In this document: piece after piece, positions 46,601 through 53,141 of the stretch
How positions within the stretch are numbered: position 1 is the stretch's first letter
How the letters are laid out: each line of letters opens with the position of its first letter
Position numbers and translations under genes: made by a program
Notes under the pieces: generated by a model
Seen by the model: only the letters and a program-made list of their open reading frames with translations
Told to the model about the DNA's origin: nothing
The model's database searches: none
Assembly (NCBI GenBank): GCA_902363805.1
Contig: CABJBF010000001.1
Span: 434,001-498,000, forward strand
Reading direction: 5' to 3'
Source of the DNA: Eubacteriaceae bacterium
Lineage (GTDB): Bacteria; Bacillota; Clostridia; Lachnospirales; Lachnospiraceae
Length of the DNA stretch: 64,000 bases

Positions 46601-47883
46601 TCAATGCCTGCGTCGATAACATCTATCGGATATGGAAAGAAAATGCCGACAAGAAATCGGCACAGCTTGTGTTCTGTGACCTTTCCACGCCGAAGAATGA
46701 CGGAACATTTTCCGTCTATAACGACATTAGGAAAAAGCTGATTGAGAGAGGTATTCCTGAAAGTGAAGTAAAATTTATACACGAAGCCGACACGGATATG
46801 AAGAAAAAAGAACTGTTCCAAAAGACCCGCAAGGGAGAAGTCAGGGTGCTTCTTGGCTCTACTCAGAAGATGGGAGCAGGAACGAATGTGCAAGACAAAC
46901 TTATCGCACTTCACGATGTGGATTGTCCGTGGCGACCTTCAGATTTGGAGCAGCGTTCCGGTAGAATTGTCCGTCAGGGCAATGAAAATCCGCAGGTAGA
47001 TATTTACCGCTATGTAACAGAGCAGACCTTTGATGCATACCTCTATCAGCTTGTGGAAGGTAAGCAGAAGTTCGCAAGTCAGATTATGACGAGCAAATCT
47101 CCGGTCAGGTCGGCAGAGGATATTGATGAAACCGCACTGTCCTATGCAGAGATAAAAATGCTTGCAACAGGTAATCCATATATCAAAGAAAAGATGGACT
47201 TAGACATTCAGGTGCAGAAGCTAAAGATGTTAAAATCCAATTTCTTATCGGAGAAATACGGACTGGAGGATAAGGTCATCAAGTTCTACCCACAACAGAT
47301 TGCTTACTTGAAATCCCGTGTAGAGGGACTTACAAAAGATGTTGAAACAGCAAAATTACACCCGAAACCGATAGACGAGCAGCCGCTTGGAATGATGGTA
47401 TCGGGTGTTTCTTATTCCGAAAAAGCCGAAGCAGGTCAGGCAATCATCAATGCCTGCAAGTCAATGAAAAGTCCCGATGCGATACCACTTGGCGAGTACC
47501 GTGGCTTTCAAATGGAACTGTATTTTGATACGGTGCAGCGTAATTATGTTGTGAAACTGAAAGGCGAAACGAGCAGAGATATACCGCTTGGCGACGATGC
47601 TCACGGTAATATCGTGAGAATAGATAACGGCATTGAACGCTTCGAAGAAACACTTGCTGATACGAAAAACAGTCTTGAAAATACGGAAAAGCAGTTTGAA
47701 ACAGCGAAGCAGGAAATCGAAAAGCCGTTTGCAAAGGAGGAAGAATTGAGGGCAAAAACTGCCCGACTTGATGAGCTGAATATCCTGCTCAATATGGATA
47801 AAAAGGAAAATGAGATTGTCGGCGGAGAGCCTGATGAGGGCGAAGCAGTCGGCGGCAGAAAGGAGAAATCGTATGAGAGATAA
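40696..47883 (+). CDS. Giant methylase-helicase (N6-adenine MTase plus SNF2-type helicase)
   Basis: A 2395-residue polyvalent protein behind AAGGAGGTGCAAGAGTA. Residues 1-260 form an ArdC/LPD-like N-terminal part (NPQNWQAFLASACRNYKLRYDEQLLVYAQRPDAT). Residues 275-400 are an Asp/Glu/Ser/Gly-rich linker encoded opposite-frame to tnpV. Residues about 880-1080 form an adenine methylase (LEPSCGIGNFIGMLPDA for SAM; GNVPFGDF for motif IV, with V in place of the second residue of NPPF). From about 1580 a superfamily 2 helicase follows: LLAHAVGAGKTFEM (Walker A), RLFVDESHYYKN (DESH), VFATGTPISNS, RSGRIVRQGNENPQ (motif VI). Known relatives in Tn1549-like elements are thought to protect and unwind transferred DNA. 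C-terminus is coiled coil. Confidence 0.88.
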   Translation: MARKYDLISELYNRTCKTVVSNPQNWQAFLASACRNYKLRYDEQLLVYAQRPDATAVLEIEQWNKIFGRWVNRGARGIAVFADENRSRQRLTHYFDISDTHESRYSRTVPIWDMRQEYEADVIETLESTFGEIENKSSLAEAIMGAARNAAEDNIPDYLQDLYYATEGSSFEEVEEDIVAVIYKNVVTNSVAYMMMSRLGVDTDGYFELDDFRDVTNFNTQETLNALGFATSDIAEMGLTEISKTITALNRQNRIIVGQDRNEYNKVENNDERSLDNERTDLHDGGRLQPSEPETSTAAGSDVGQIRSDEERVSEGTSQSPLLQSPDEGRTDTALGGSRTESQQDGGNNSEPDGTERGSDRTDESGGYDEMGSSDELPSQFGTGNRESGSDIRLEYYDRTHEDKSLPFFGRDEVINEILRTTPHLSASLEEIKDYYERNPDNKDRTEYIKSIFNNDYTELTLEDGRTGGYKTFENVLHLWEGKYDSRTAQSFYDWAVIARHFEAMRLLGELSDSIKPLPSMDGQMTFILDGRAEEKKTSAFTFSQEIIDAILANGSGFSEGKMRIYEQFEKSLSAKENADFLKNEYGWGGSYPVIIGAGIDESHDGKGITITKGIGKENPHITLSWSQVEKRIGELIRMDRYLNPKEKERYPQWLESQEEHRAKIEETKRNREILFNAPPEQEVEPTEKEPEEAEQLQDVQYEYHLGDKVYIGASEYEILSVDDERVMLYDYDMPLFNKEFSRTEFDRKVRENPMNEHLIVKEEPAEERNEKEPEPLVPAWEQKKKGKGFDLHPDVPMADRHTFNLRENEVETVGKKERFRRNIMAIQLLKKCQEENRFATPEEQIILSKYVGWGGLSEAFDENNSAWTTEYLELSSVLTPEEYASARESTLTAFYTPPEVITAIYKAMEQMGFKEGNLLEPSCGIGNFIGMLPDAMQDSKIYGVELDTISAGIAQQLYQKTTIAAQGFEETNLPDSFFDGVVGNVPFGDFKVSDKRYDKYKFLIHDYFFAKSLDKLRPGGVMALVTSKGTMDKETLAVRKYIAQRAELLGAIRLPNNTFKGNAGTEVVSDILILQKRDRLIDIEPDWVHLDTDENGIKMNSYFVQHPEMILGEMKMVSGRFGMEATCVPYENADLAAQLDEAVANIHGEITEYEAEEELEEEDNSIPADPTVRNFSYTVVDGKIYYRENSRMTPVEVSATAENRIKGMIAIRNSVRTLIELQTEDYPDSEIKAEQERLNRLYDTFSGKYGLINSRANTSAFSQDSSFSLLSALEIIGEDGELERKADMFSKRTIKPHTPVTSVDTASEALAVSLGEKATIDMDYMMELSGKSENEIFEDLKGVIFLNPLYEYGNSYEPKYLMADEYLSGNVREKLRITKNSAELYPEDYKVNVEALQKVQPKDLTASEISVRLGATWLPPDDVQEFIFHLLETPRYAQWNIKVHFSPFTSEWNIEGKSYDKGNVRAYNTYGTSRINAYKIIEETLNLKDVRIFDYIEDDEGRKKAVLNKKETAIAQSKQEMIKQEFQDWIWSDPERRERLCKFYNEKFNSVRPREYDGSHIIFNGMNPEIELREHQKNAVAHILYGGNTLLAHAVGAGKTFEMVAAAQESKRLGLCNKSLFVVPNHLTEQWAAEYLQLYPAANILVATKKDFETKNRKKFCGRIATGDYDAVIIGHSQFEKIPMSIERQRAILEQQLEEITGGIAELKRNRGENFSIKQLEKSKKSIKQKLDKLNDQTKKDDVVTFEELGVDRLFVDESHYYKNLYLYTKMRNVGGIAQTEAQKSSDLFMKCRYLDEITGGRGTVFATGTPISNSMVELYTIQRYLQYNTLVKNGLQHFDAWASTFGETITAVELTPEGTGYRAKTRFAKFYNLPELMAMFKEIADIKTADMLNLPVPEAKYHNIAVKPSEIQKEMVASLAERAEQVRGGGVDSSVDNMLKITNDGRKLALDQRMLNDMLPDFEGSKINACVDNIYRIWKENADKKSAQLVFCDLSTPKNDGTFSVYNDIRKKLIERGIPESEVKFIHEADTDMKKKELFQKTRKGEVRVLLGSTQKMGAGTNVQDKLIALHDVDCPWRPSDLEQRSGRIVRQGNENPQVDIYRYVTEQTFDAYLYQLVEGKQKFASQIMTSKSPVRSAEDIDETALSYAEIKMLATGNPYIKEKMDLDIQVQKLKMLKSNFLSEKYGLEDKVIKFYPQQIAYLKSRVEGLTKDVETAKLHPKPIDEQPLGMMVSGVSYSEKAEAGQAIINACKSMKSPDAIPLGEYRGFQMELYFDTVQRNYVVKLKGETSRDIPLGDDAHGNIVRIDNGIERFEETLADTKNSLENTEKQFETAKQEIEKPFAKEEELRAKTARLDELNILLNMDKKENEIVGGEPDEGEAVGGRKEKSYER
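41525..41878 (+). CDS. tnpV: TnpV-family protein overprinted in another frame of the helicase gene
   Basis: A 117-residue frame in +1 relative to the helicase. MNELTYTMVGDYSLPNLKLPQQPEVTLGRYAQMRREFLKEH, then LYYNLLTRGELTQHLAEVEQRA and MKWVRLMNSLRNSAQEIVKAEVI, match the TnpV proteins found in Tn4451/Tn1549-type elements. Its own ribosome binding site, GAAAGGAGTTTGGACA, precedes the ATG. In the helicase frame the same bases encode only low-complexity linker, which suggests that tnpV is the older, constrained frame here. TnpV function is poorly known. Confidence 0.75.
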   Translation: MNELTYTMVGDYSLPNLKLPQQPEVTLGRYAQMRREFLKEHHRVLYYNLLTRGELTQHLAEVEQRASKMEETILSQMAQKEGVTEQMKAEDMMKWVRLMNSLRNSAQEIVKAEVIFA

Positions 47884-47903
47884 ACAGAAAGGCGGTGGTC
47901 GAT

Positions 47904-48866
47904 ATGCCATTTATCGCACCTGAGTTAATCATTCAGGCGAAGCAGATGGACTTATTAACCTACCTGAGAAATTATGAACCGTATGAGCTGGTTAAGTTTT
48001 CAGGTAACACCTATTGCACCAGAACCCACGACAGTTTGAAGATTTCAAATGGGAAATGGATATGGTGGTCGAGAGGTATTGGCGGCAGGAGTGCTTTGGA
48101 TTATCTGATTAAGGTCAAAGGTTACAGCTTCCTTGAAGCGGTGGAAACCATTATCGGACACACAGCGATTCAGGCTCCAGTCTATGAAAAACCACAGTCA
48201 AAAGAGGAAAACAAACCACTTCTTCTCCCTGAAAAATGTGCTTCCAACAGAGTGATTACAGAGTATCTTTTCGGGAGAGGAATAGATTTTGAAATCATCA
48301 ATTACTGTATTTCCAATGACCTTATCTTTGAGAGTCTGCCGTATCACAATGTTGTGTTTGTAGGCTATGACGAGAAGAAAGAACCCAAATATGCAGCCTA
48401 CCGTTCCACGAATAAGCGTAGGATTATGGGCGATTGCAGTGGCAGTAAAAAAGATTATTCTTTTCGGCTTGGTAAGGAAAACTTGGAGGAAGTACACCTC
48501 TTTGAGTGTGCCATTGACTTGTTATCCTATGCCACGCTTGCGAAGCTGAACGGGCAGGATTGGAAAGAAATGAGCTTTGTTTCGCTGTCTGGGGTGTATT
48601 CTCCGGCAAAGAAAATTGAGGACAGTAAAGTGCCGATTGCACTGGAAAAGTATCTTGGCAGCAACCCATCTGTCAGGAAAATCCGTATCCATTTTGACAA
48701 TGATATAGCGGGCAGAAAGGCAGCACAGACCTTAAAAACCATTCTGCCGGATAAGTATGAAATCGTTGATGAACCACCAAAAGCAGGTAAGGACTTCAAC
48801 GATTTTCTTTGTATGCGGATGGGAATTTACAATAAAAAAACACACGAAAGGAATGAAGAACGATGA
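47904..48866 (+). CDS. Toprim-domain protein (DUF3991 / primase-like)
   Basis: Start at the ATG at 47904, after AGAAAGGCGG; a GTG three codons earlier is possible. The product has 320 residues. The N-terminal part (LLTYLRNYEPYELVKFSGNTYCTRTHDSLKISNGKWIWWSRGIGGRSALDYL) resembles the DUF3991/zinc-binding primase fold. A toprim domain follows (HLFECAIDLLSYATLAKL with the conserved Glu; KIRIHFDNDIAGRKAAQTL with the DxD-type acidic pair). It probably makes primers or processes the transferred single strand. It overlaps the DUF3846 gene at ATGA. Confidence 0.85.
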   Translation: MPFIAPELIIQAKQMDLLTYLRNYEPYELVKFSGNTYCTRTHDSLKISNGKWIWWSRGIGGRSALDYLIKVKGYSFLEAVETIIGHTAIQAPVYEKPQSKEENKPLLLPEKCASNRVITEYLFGRGIDFEIINYCISNDLIFESLPYHNVVFVGYDEKKEPKYAAYRSTNKRRIMGDCSGSKKDYSFRLGKENLEEVHLFECAIDLLSYATLAKLNGQDWKEMSFVSLSGVYSPAKKIEDSKVPIALEKYLGSNPSVRKIRIHFDNDIAGRKAAQTLKTILPDKYEIVDEPPKAGKDFNDFLCMRMGIYNKKTHERNEER

Positions 48867-49282
48867 ATGATACAAAGATTAAAGTTCTCTTGGTAGAACC
48901 GGAAAAGTACCCGAAGGAAATTGTAATCGACGACAGTCTGGAAGCAATGCAGGAGGTTGTCGGCGGGGATATTGAGGAATATATGCCCTTTGATGATGAC
49001 GTTGCAATCATCTGTAATGAGGAAGGAAAGATGAGAGGACTTCCGCTTAACCGTGCTGTTTATGTGCAGGACAACGATAAGAAAGAGATGGTTGATATTA
49101 TCTGCGGCAAGTTCTTTATCTGTTATGCACCGCCTGAGAGTGAGAGCTTTCAGAGCTTGCCGGACGATATGATGAAGAAGTATAAGGAACAGTTCAAGTA
49201 TCCTGAACGCTTTTCTAAGGAAGTGTGCGGCAATATCGTGGCTGAACCTTTTAAGCCGAAATCAAAGGATTATGAGAGATAG
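48863..49282 (+). CDS. DUF3846 protein
   Basis: A 139-residue protein of the DUF3846 family: IKVLLVEPEKYPKEIVIDDSLEAMQEVVGGDIEEYMPFDDDVAIICNEEGKMRGLPLNRAVY and then IICGKFFICYAPP. Members are common in conjugative elements and some phages, and no function is known. The start overlaps the toprim gene stop by four bases. The C-terminus ends KSKDYER, a tail shared with other element proteins. Confidence 0.85.
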   Translation: MNDTKIKVLLVEPEKYPKEIVIDDSLEAMQEVVGGDIEEYMPFDDDVAIICNEEGKMRGLPLNRAVYVQDNDKKEMVDIICGKFFICYAPPESESFQSLPDDMMKKYKEQFKYPERFSKEVCGNIVAEPFKPKSKDYER

Positions 49283-49293
49283 TAGCCTGAGAA

Positions 49294-49396
49294 CGGGGCA
49301 ACCCAGAGGAGATGTTTAATCTTAGCGAGCAGACCATTTGGATAAACACAGTTTTCCAAACGGTAAAAGGCTCGTTAGGGGTTGCCCCTAATACCC
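49294..49396. other. Candidate origin of transfer: three nested inverted repeats
   Basis: Outer arms GGGGCAACCC (49295-49304) and GGGTTGCCCC (49379-49388) are perfect. Middle arms are GCGAGC (49325-49330) and GCTCGT (49370-49375). Inner arms are ACCATTTGG (49333-49341) and CCAAACGGT (49356-49364), with one mismatch and a 14-base loop. The block lies just upstream of the DUF3789, mobC and relaxase genes, where oriT is usual. The nick site was not identified. A structured mRNA leader is the alternative. Confidence 0.5.
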
Positions 49397-49417
49397 CGTG
49401 AGAAAGGAGAACTTGAT

Positions 49418-49576
49418 TTGAGAGAGTTATTACTTATCGCCGCCGGAACACTGCTCGGCAGTTGTCTTGGCGTTACGATGATGTGCTTATTTCAGATTAA
49501 CAAAGATTGCAGAGTAAAGAGAAAGGAAGATACCGATTATGAGAAAGAGAAACATTCAGAAGATTGTACGCTTTAA
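49418..49576 (+). CDS. DUF3789-type small membrane protein
   Basis: Start at TTG 49418, behind GAAAGGAGAACTTGAT; the longer in-frame TTG at 49382 lies inside the inverted repeat and has no ribosome binding site. The product has 52 residues: one membrane helix (LLLIAAGTLLGSCLGVTMMCLFQINKD), then a charged tail. Such DUF3789 proteins occur next to mobilisation genes; function unknown. It overlaps mobC by 38 bases. Confidence 0.65.
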   Translation: MRELLLIAAGTLLGSCLGVTMMCLFQINKDCRVKRKEDTDYEKEKHSEDCTL

Positions 49577-49880
49577 CCGCAAGGAAGCACAGGACTTGGC
49601 AGCAAAGGCAAAGAAGGCTTGTCTTTCCGAAGCAGGACTTATCCGTTTACTTATCAGAGGTTACGAACCGAAAGAGAAACCCGATGACCGTTTCTATGAT
49701 GTGATGAGGGAACTTTCCTCTATCGGTAATAACATCAATCAGCTTGCTGCCAAAGCGAATACACTTGGTTTCATTGACGCACCTATGCTGAAGAATGAAG
49801 CTGCAAAGTGGAATAAGTTCCAGTCAGAGATTGAGAGAACATATCTTCGTCCAAATCAGAGCGAAATGAAATGGCAGTAA
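49539..49880 (+). CDS. mobC: Relaxosome accessory protein MobC
   Basis: A 113-residue basic protein. The N-terminal ribbon-helix-helix-like part is IQKIVRFNRKEAQDLAAKAKKACLSEAGLIRLLIRGYEPKEKP. The MobC signature is MRELSSIGNNINQLAAKANTLGFIDAPMLKNEAAKW. MobC opens DNA at oriT and helps the relaxase. It overlaps the relaxase gene by 10 bases, the usual arrangement. Confidence 0.9.
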   Translation: MRKRNIQKIVRFNRKEAQDLAAKAKKACLSEAGLIRLLIRGYEPKEKPDDRFYDVMRELSSIGNNINQLAAKANTLGFIDAPMLKNEAAKWNKFQSEIERTYLRPNQSEMKWQ

Positions 49881-51256
49881 CAAAGTTGTGGTCGGTAACA
49901 GAAAGGCTCGGTCAGGTCATTGACTATACGACCAATCCCGAAAAGACTTCTGCAAAAATCAAAAGGGAGTTTTCGCCGGAACAGTATCAGGCTCTTGCAG
50001 ATGTTATTGCTTATGCAAAGGACGAAGAAAAAACAGAGCGAGAATTTTATGTTGAGGGTATCAACTGTAATGTGGCGATTGCCCGTGACCAGTTCATAAC
50101 GGTTAAGGAACAGTACCAAAAGACAGACGGTATCCAAGCCTATCACGGATATTTGAGTTTCAAGGAAACAGATATATCTGCTGAGATGGCACAGAAAATC
50201 GGAATGGAATTTGCAAATGAAGTGTGGGGGAAAAGATTTCAGGTCGTTGTGACAACCCATCTGAATACAAGGCACCTGCACTGCCATTTTGTCATCAACT
50301 CTATTTCTTTTGTCGATGGCAAACATTTGTGGGGCGAGGAAAAAGCGTGGTTCAAATTCCGAAAAGTTGCAGACAGGATTTGTGAGAAGTATGGACTTTA
50401 TTATGACCCGAATCCGAACCGCAGTAAGCAGTCAGATTATCTGACGATGAAAGAAAAGGCAGGTATGCCGACACGCTACTCAGTTGCAAAAGAAGCTATT
50501 GATTATGCTATCGACCACAGCAAGACCCTGAAAGAATTTCAGTTTGCTCTCAAGGAAATGGGATATGCCTATAACCTAAGTCCAAGCCGAAAATACTGGA
50601 CAGTCATTCCAAAGGGATACGATAAGCCGATACGACTGAAAAATCTCGGAGCAGATTATACCAATGACCGGATTGTAGAGCGTATCAAAGAAAATCGTGA
50701 CAGATGGGCAGAGATTGAGCCGTTCCAGAGGGCGACTTATAAACCAAGACAGTACCGTATGCAGACCAGAGGGCAGAAGCTGAAAAAGAAAGGCGAACTT
50801 TATGGGCTGTATCTGTATTACTGTTACAGACTCGGTTATCTGCCCAAGTATAAGAAACAGAATAACGCAAGGCTTCATTATCTTTTGAAAGATGATTTGA
50901 TGAAGCTCGATAAGATTACTGATGAAGTAAGGCTGCTCGGACGAGAAAATATTTCCACGGACGAACAGCTTTTTTCATATAAGACTTCCTTAGAGGAGCA
51001 GATGAAAAATCTGATTGCCGGAAGAACACATCTCCGAAAAAAGATAAGAACAAATATTGATGATGGTCAGCTTCAGGCGGCAAAAGATGAAATCGCTTCT
51101 ATCAATGGAGAATTGAAAAAACTCCGATGGGAAGTAAAACTCTGCGAGGATATTGCGGAGAGGTCAAAGGTTATGGAAGAAAACCTTGAGCATATCGAAA
51201 CAGAGGAACAAAAACAGCAGAGAAAGGAGAAATCACGCTATGAACAACGGTGGTGA
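49871..51256 (+). CDS. Relaxase (MOBP-type mobilisation nuclease)
   Basis: A 461-residue relaxase. The N-terminal catalytic domain has VIDYTTNPEKT near the start and the metal-binding motif III TTHLNTRHLHCHFVINSISFVDGKH. In the family a Tyr attacks the nick site in oriT and stays linked to the DNA 5' end; which Tyr is used here is not certain. The C-terminal half is helical and basic, with a coiled-coil end (HLRKKIRTNIDDGQLQAAKDEIASINGELKKLRWEV). It overlaps mobC upstream and the PcfB-like gene downstream. Confidence 0.9.
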   Translation: MAVTKLWSVTERLGQVIDYTTNPEKTSAKIKREFSPEQYQALADVIAYAKDEEKTEREFYVEGINCNVAIARDQFITVKEQYQKTDGIQAYHGYLSFKETDISAEMAQKIGMEFANEVWGKRFQVVVTTHLNTRHLHCHFVINSISFVDGKHLWGEEKAWFKFRKVADRICEKYGLYYDPNPNRSKQSDYLTMKEKAGMPTRYSVAKEAIDYAIDHSKTLKEFQFALKEMGYAYNLSPSRKYWTVIPKGYDKPIRLKNLGADYTNDRIVERIKENRDRWAEIEPFQRATYKPRQYRMQTRGQKLKKKGELYGLYLYYCYRLGYLPKYKKQNNARLHYLLKDDLMKLDKITDEVRLLGRENISTDEQLFSYKTSLEEQMKNLIAGRTHLRKKIRTNIDDGQLQAAKDEIASINGELKKLRWEVKLCEDIAERSKVMEENLEHIETEEQKQQRKEKSRYEQRW

Positions 51257-52034
51257 CGCAGCAGAGCAGGTCGTTAGGCTTTCGCTTGAAGGATTTGAAG
51301 TTGCTGCAAGATTAAGCGGTTCGGCGGCGAAGAATATCGCATTGCTTTTGGTATCGGTTCTGAAGCAGGAACAAAAGACGAAGGGCAAAGCAAGGCTTAC
51401 CAATATGATTAAGTCAGGCAAGGAGTTGAAAGTCTTTTCCATTCCGCAAAAGGATTTGAAGAAGTTTACCGAACAGGCAAAACGCTATGGCGTTCTTTAT
51501 TGTGTCCTCAGAGATAAGAACACAAAGGGAGAGAATGCTCCGGTAGATATTATCGCAAGAGCAGAGGACGCTTCTAAAATTCAGCGTATCGTTGAAAGAT
51601 TTGAACTTGGCAAGGTGGATAAGGCTTCGATTGTCAGTGAAGCAGAGAAAGCTATCGCAGACCGTGAAGCAGTTGAAAAAGAAAAGCCGACCAAATCCAA
51701 GAGTGAAATCATTATGGAAGAAGCGGTCAGAAATCCAATGCAGAAAGAGGAGCGAGCAAACGCAAACCCCTCAGTCGCCAAAACAGACAAAAGCCCTCTG
51801 TCAAGGCAAAACTCAGAGCCGGTAGAAACGCAATCTGATAAGGGTGTTGCAAAGCCAGTGGAAAAGCCATCAGTCAAAGAGAAACTTGACCGTTATAAGG
51901 CACAGGCAAAACAGCAAAAAGAAGCAGAGCGTAAAGAGCCGGAGATTAAGAAAGACGGTAAGAAGCCGCAACAGAAAAATGGTCAGACGGTACACCGTCA
52001 GCCGAAGAAGAAACCCAAAACAAAAGAGAGGTAA
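51240..52034 (+). CDS. PcfB-like (DUF3801) relaxosome protein
   Basis: Start at ATG 51240, after AGAAAGGAGAAATCACGCT; an earlier in-frame start lies in the relaxase. The product has 264 residues. The first 150 residues match DUF3801/PcfB: GDAAEQVVRLSLEGFEVAARLSGSAAKNIALLLVSVLKQEQKTKGKARL and VFSIPQKDLKKFTEQAKRYGVLYCVLRD. The last 110 residues are a disordered basic tail. PcfB bridges the relaxase and the VirD4-like coupling protein in known conjugation systems, and the coupling protein gene follows two genes later. Confidence 0.88.
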   Translation: MNNGGDAAEQVVRLSLEGFEVAARLSGSAAKNIALLLVSVLKQEQKTKGKARLTNMIKSGKELKVFSIPQKDLKKFTEQAKRYGVLYCVLRDKNTKGENAPVDIIARAEDASKIQRIVERFELGKVDKASIVSEAEKAIADREAVEKEKPTKSKSEIIMEEAVRNPMQKEERANANPSVAKTDKSPLSRQNSEPVETQSDKGVAKPVEKPSVKEKLDRYKAQAKQQKEAERKEPEIKKDGKKPQQKNGQTVHRQPKKKPKTKER

Positions 52035-52040
52035 TTCGCT

Positions 52041-52925
52041 ATGACAAATGATTTCAAACCCGCAAAGGCTGGCGGTAATCAGCCGAGATTATCCAAAGAG
52101 GAGTATGCGGAAAAGAAGCGAGCAGAAAAAGAAAAGGTCTATCAGATGATTGATGACGCTGCCCGTGAGATTGTGAGTGACCCTGAGAAATTCAAGAGCT
52201 TTCTTGATACGCAGAGTCGAATGGACAGATATTCCGCAGCAAATGCTCTCCTTATTTACAGTCAGTATCCGCAGGCGACACAGCTTAAAGATTTTGATGA
52301 TTGGGGTAAGGACAATGTGAAGATTACCAAAGGGGCAAAGAGTATTTCTATTCTTGAACCAGTGGAATACACAAGAGCAGATGGCTCTCCGGGTATTTCC
52401 TACAATGTCAAAAAGGTATTTGATGTTACGCAGACAAATGGAAGAAAAGCTCCGGCAGTATCAGCAAACCGTGACCCGAAAGCACTTATCACGACAATGC
52501 TTGATGTATCTCCGGTGGAGGTTGCGGCAACCGATGAACTTCCGTATCCGAATATGGCAGCTTTCTATAATAATGAAAAGCAGACCTTGTATGTGAAGCG
52601 TAATGTGGGCGACAGTGTAGCAGTTGCTCAGTGTGTCGCTCAGGAACTTGGACACGCACAGCTTTCTATCAACAGCGAAAGTTACAGCCGCAGGGATATG
52701 GGCTTTCAGGCAGTGTGTATCGGATATATGCTTTGCAAGAAGTATGGCGTAGATACACAGAATTTTGCAATTAACCGTATTCCGGAGGGACTGGCTTCCA
52801 AAGAGCCGAAAGAAATCCGTGCGGAGCTTTCCAAGACCCGAAATGCAATGGCAGAAATTCACAGTCATATCTCTGATGAAATGTTCCGCAAGAAGCAGGA
52901 GCGTTCAAAGGACTATGAGAGATAA
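52041..52925 (+). CDS. ArdC-like protein with degenerate metalloprotease motif
   Basis: A 294-residue protein. The N-terminal part (EIVSDPEKFKSFLDTQSRMDRYSAANALLIYSQYPQATQLKDFDDWGK, then KGAKSISILEPVEY) resembles the ArdC ssDNA-binding antirestriction domain. The C-terminal part resembles the zinc-peptidase-like half, but the motif reads VAQELGHAQLS, with Gln where HExxH needs its first His. Proteolysis is thus doubtful. ArdC proteins protect incoming single-stranded plasmid DNA from restriction. Assigning that role here is inference. The C-terminus ends RSKDYER. Confidence 0.75.
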   Translation: MTNDFKPAKAGGNQPRLSKEEYAEKKRAEKEKVYQMIDDAAREIVSDPEKFKSFLDTQSRMDRYSAANALLIYSQYPQATQLKDFDDWGKDNVKITKGAKSISILEPVEYTRADGSPGISYNVKKVFDVTQTNGRKAPAVSANRDPKALITTMLDVSPVEVAATDELPYPNMAAFYNNEKQTLYVKRNVGDSVAVAQCVAQELGHAQLSINSESYSRRDMGFQAVCIGYMLCKKYGVDTQNFAINRIPEGLASKEPKEIRAELSKTRNAMAEIHSHISDEMFRKKQERSKDYER

Positions 52926-52937
52926 TGGAGGGCAGAT

Positions 52938-53141
52938 ATGGAAAAAGAAAAACTCTACCACATTGCTTTGGACGATTATGAACACGGTGTTGTCATTCGC
53001 TCCTTAAACGATGAGAAAACAAAGTTGATGGAGGAAGGCAAGTCCGCAGATGCAGTAGACGACCTGCTTGTAAAAGTCGGAAATGCCCCATTGAAAAAGT
53101 TCAAAGTAATTGAAAGGAAACGCTCAGATGAAGCGAGATAA
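52938..53141 (+). CDS. Small element protein, paralogue of the gene at 32698
   Basis: A 67-residue protein with YHIALDDYEHGVVIRSLNDEKTKLMEEGKSADAVDDLLVKVGNAPLKKFKVIERK. It overlaps the coupling-protein gene by 14 bases. The same pattern occurs in the 59-residue gene near the left end of the element. Function unknown; position suggests association with the coupling protein. Confidence 0.75.
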   Translation: MEKEKLYHIALDDYEHGVVIRSLNDEKTKLMEEGKSADAVDDLLVKVGNAPLKKFKVIERKRSDEAR

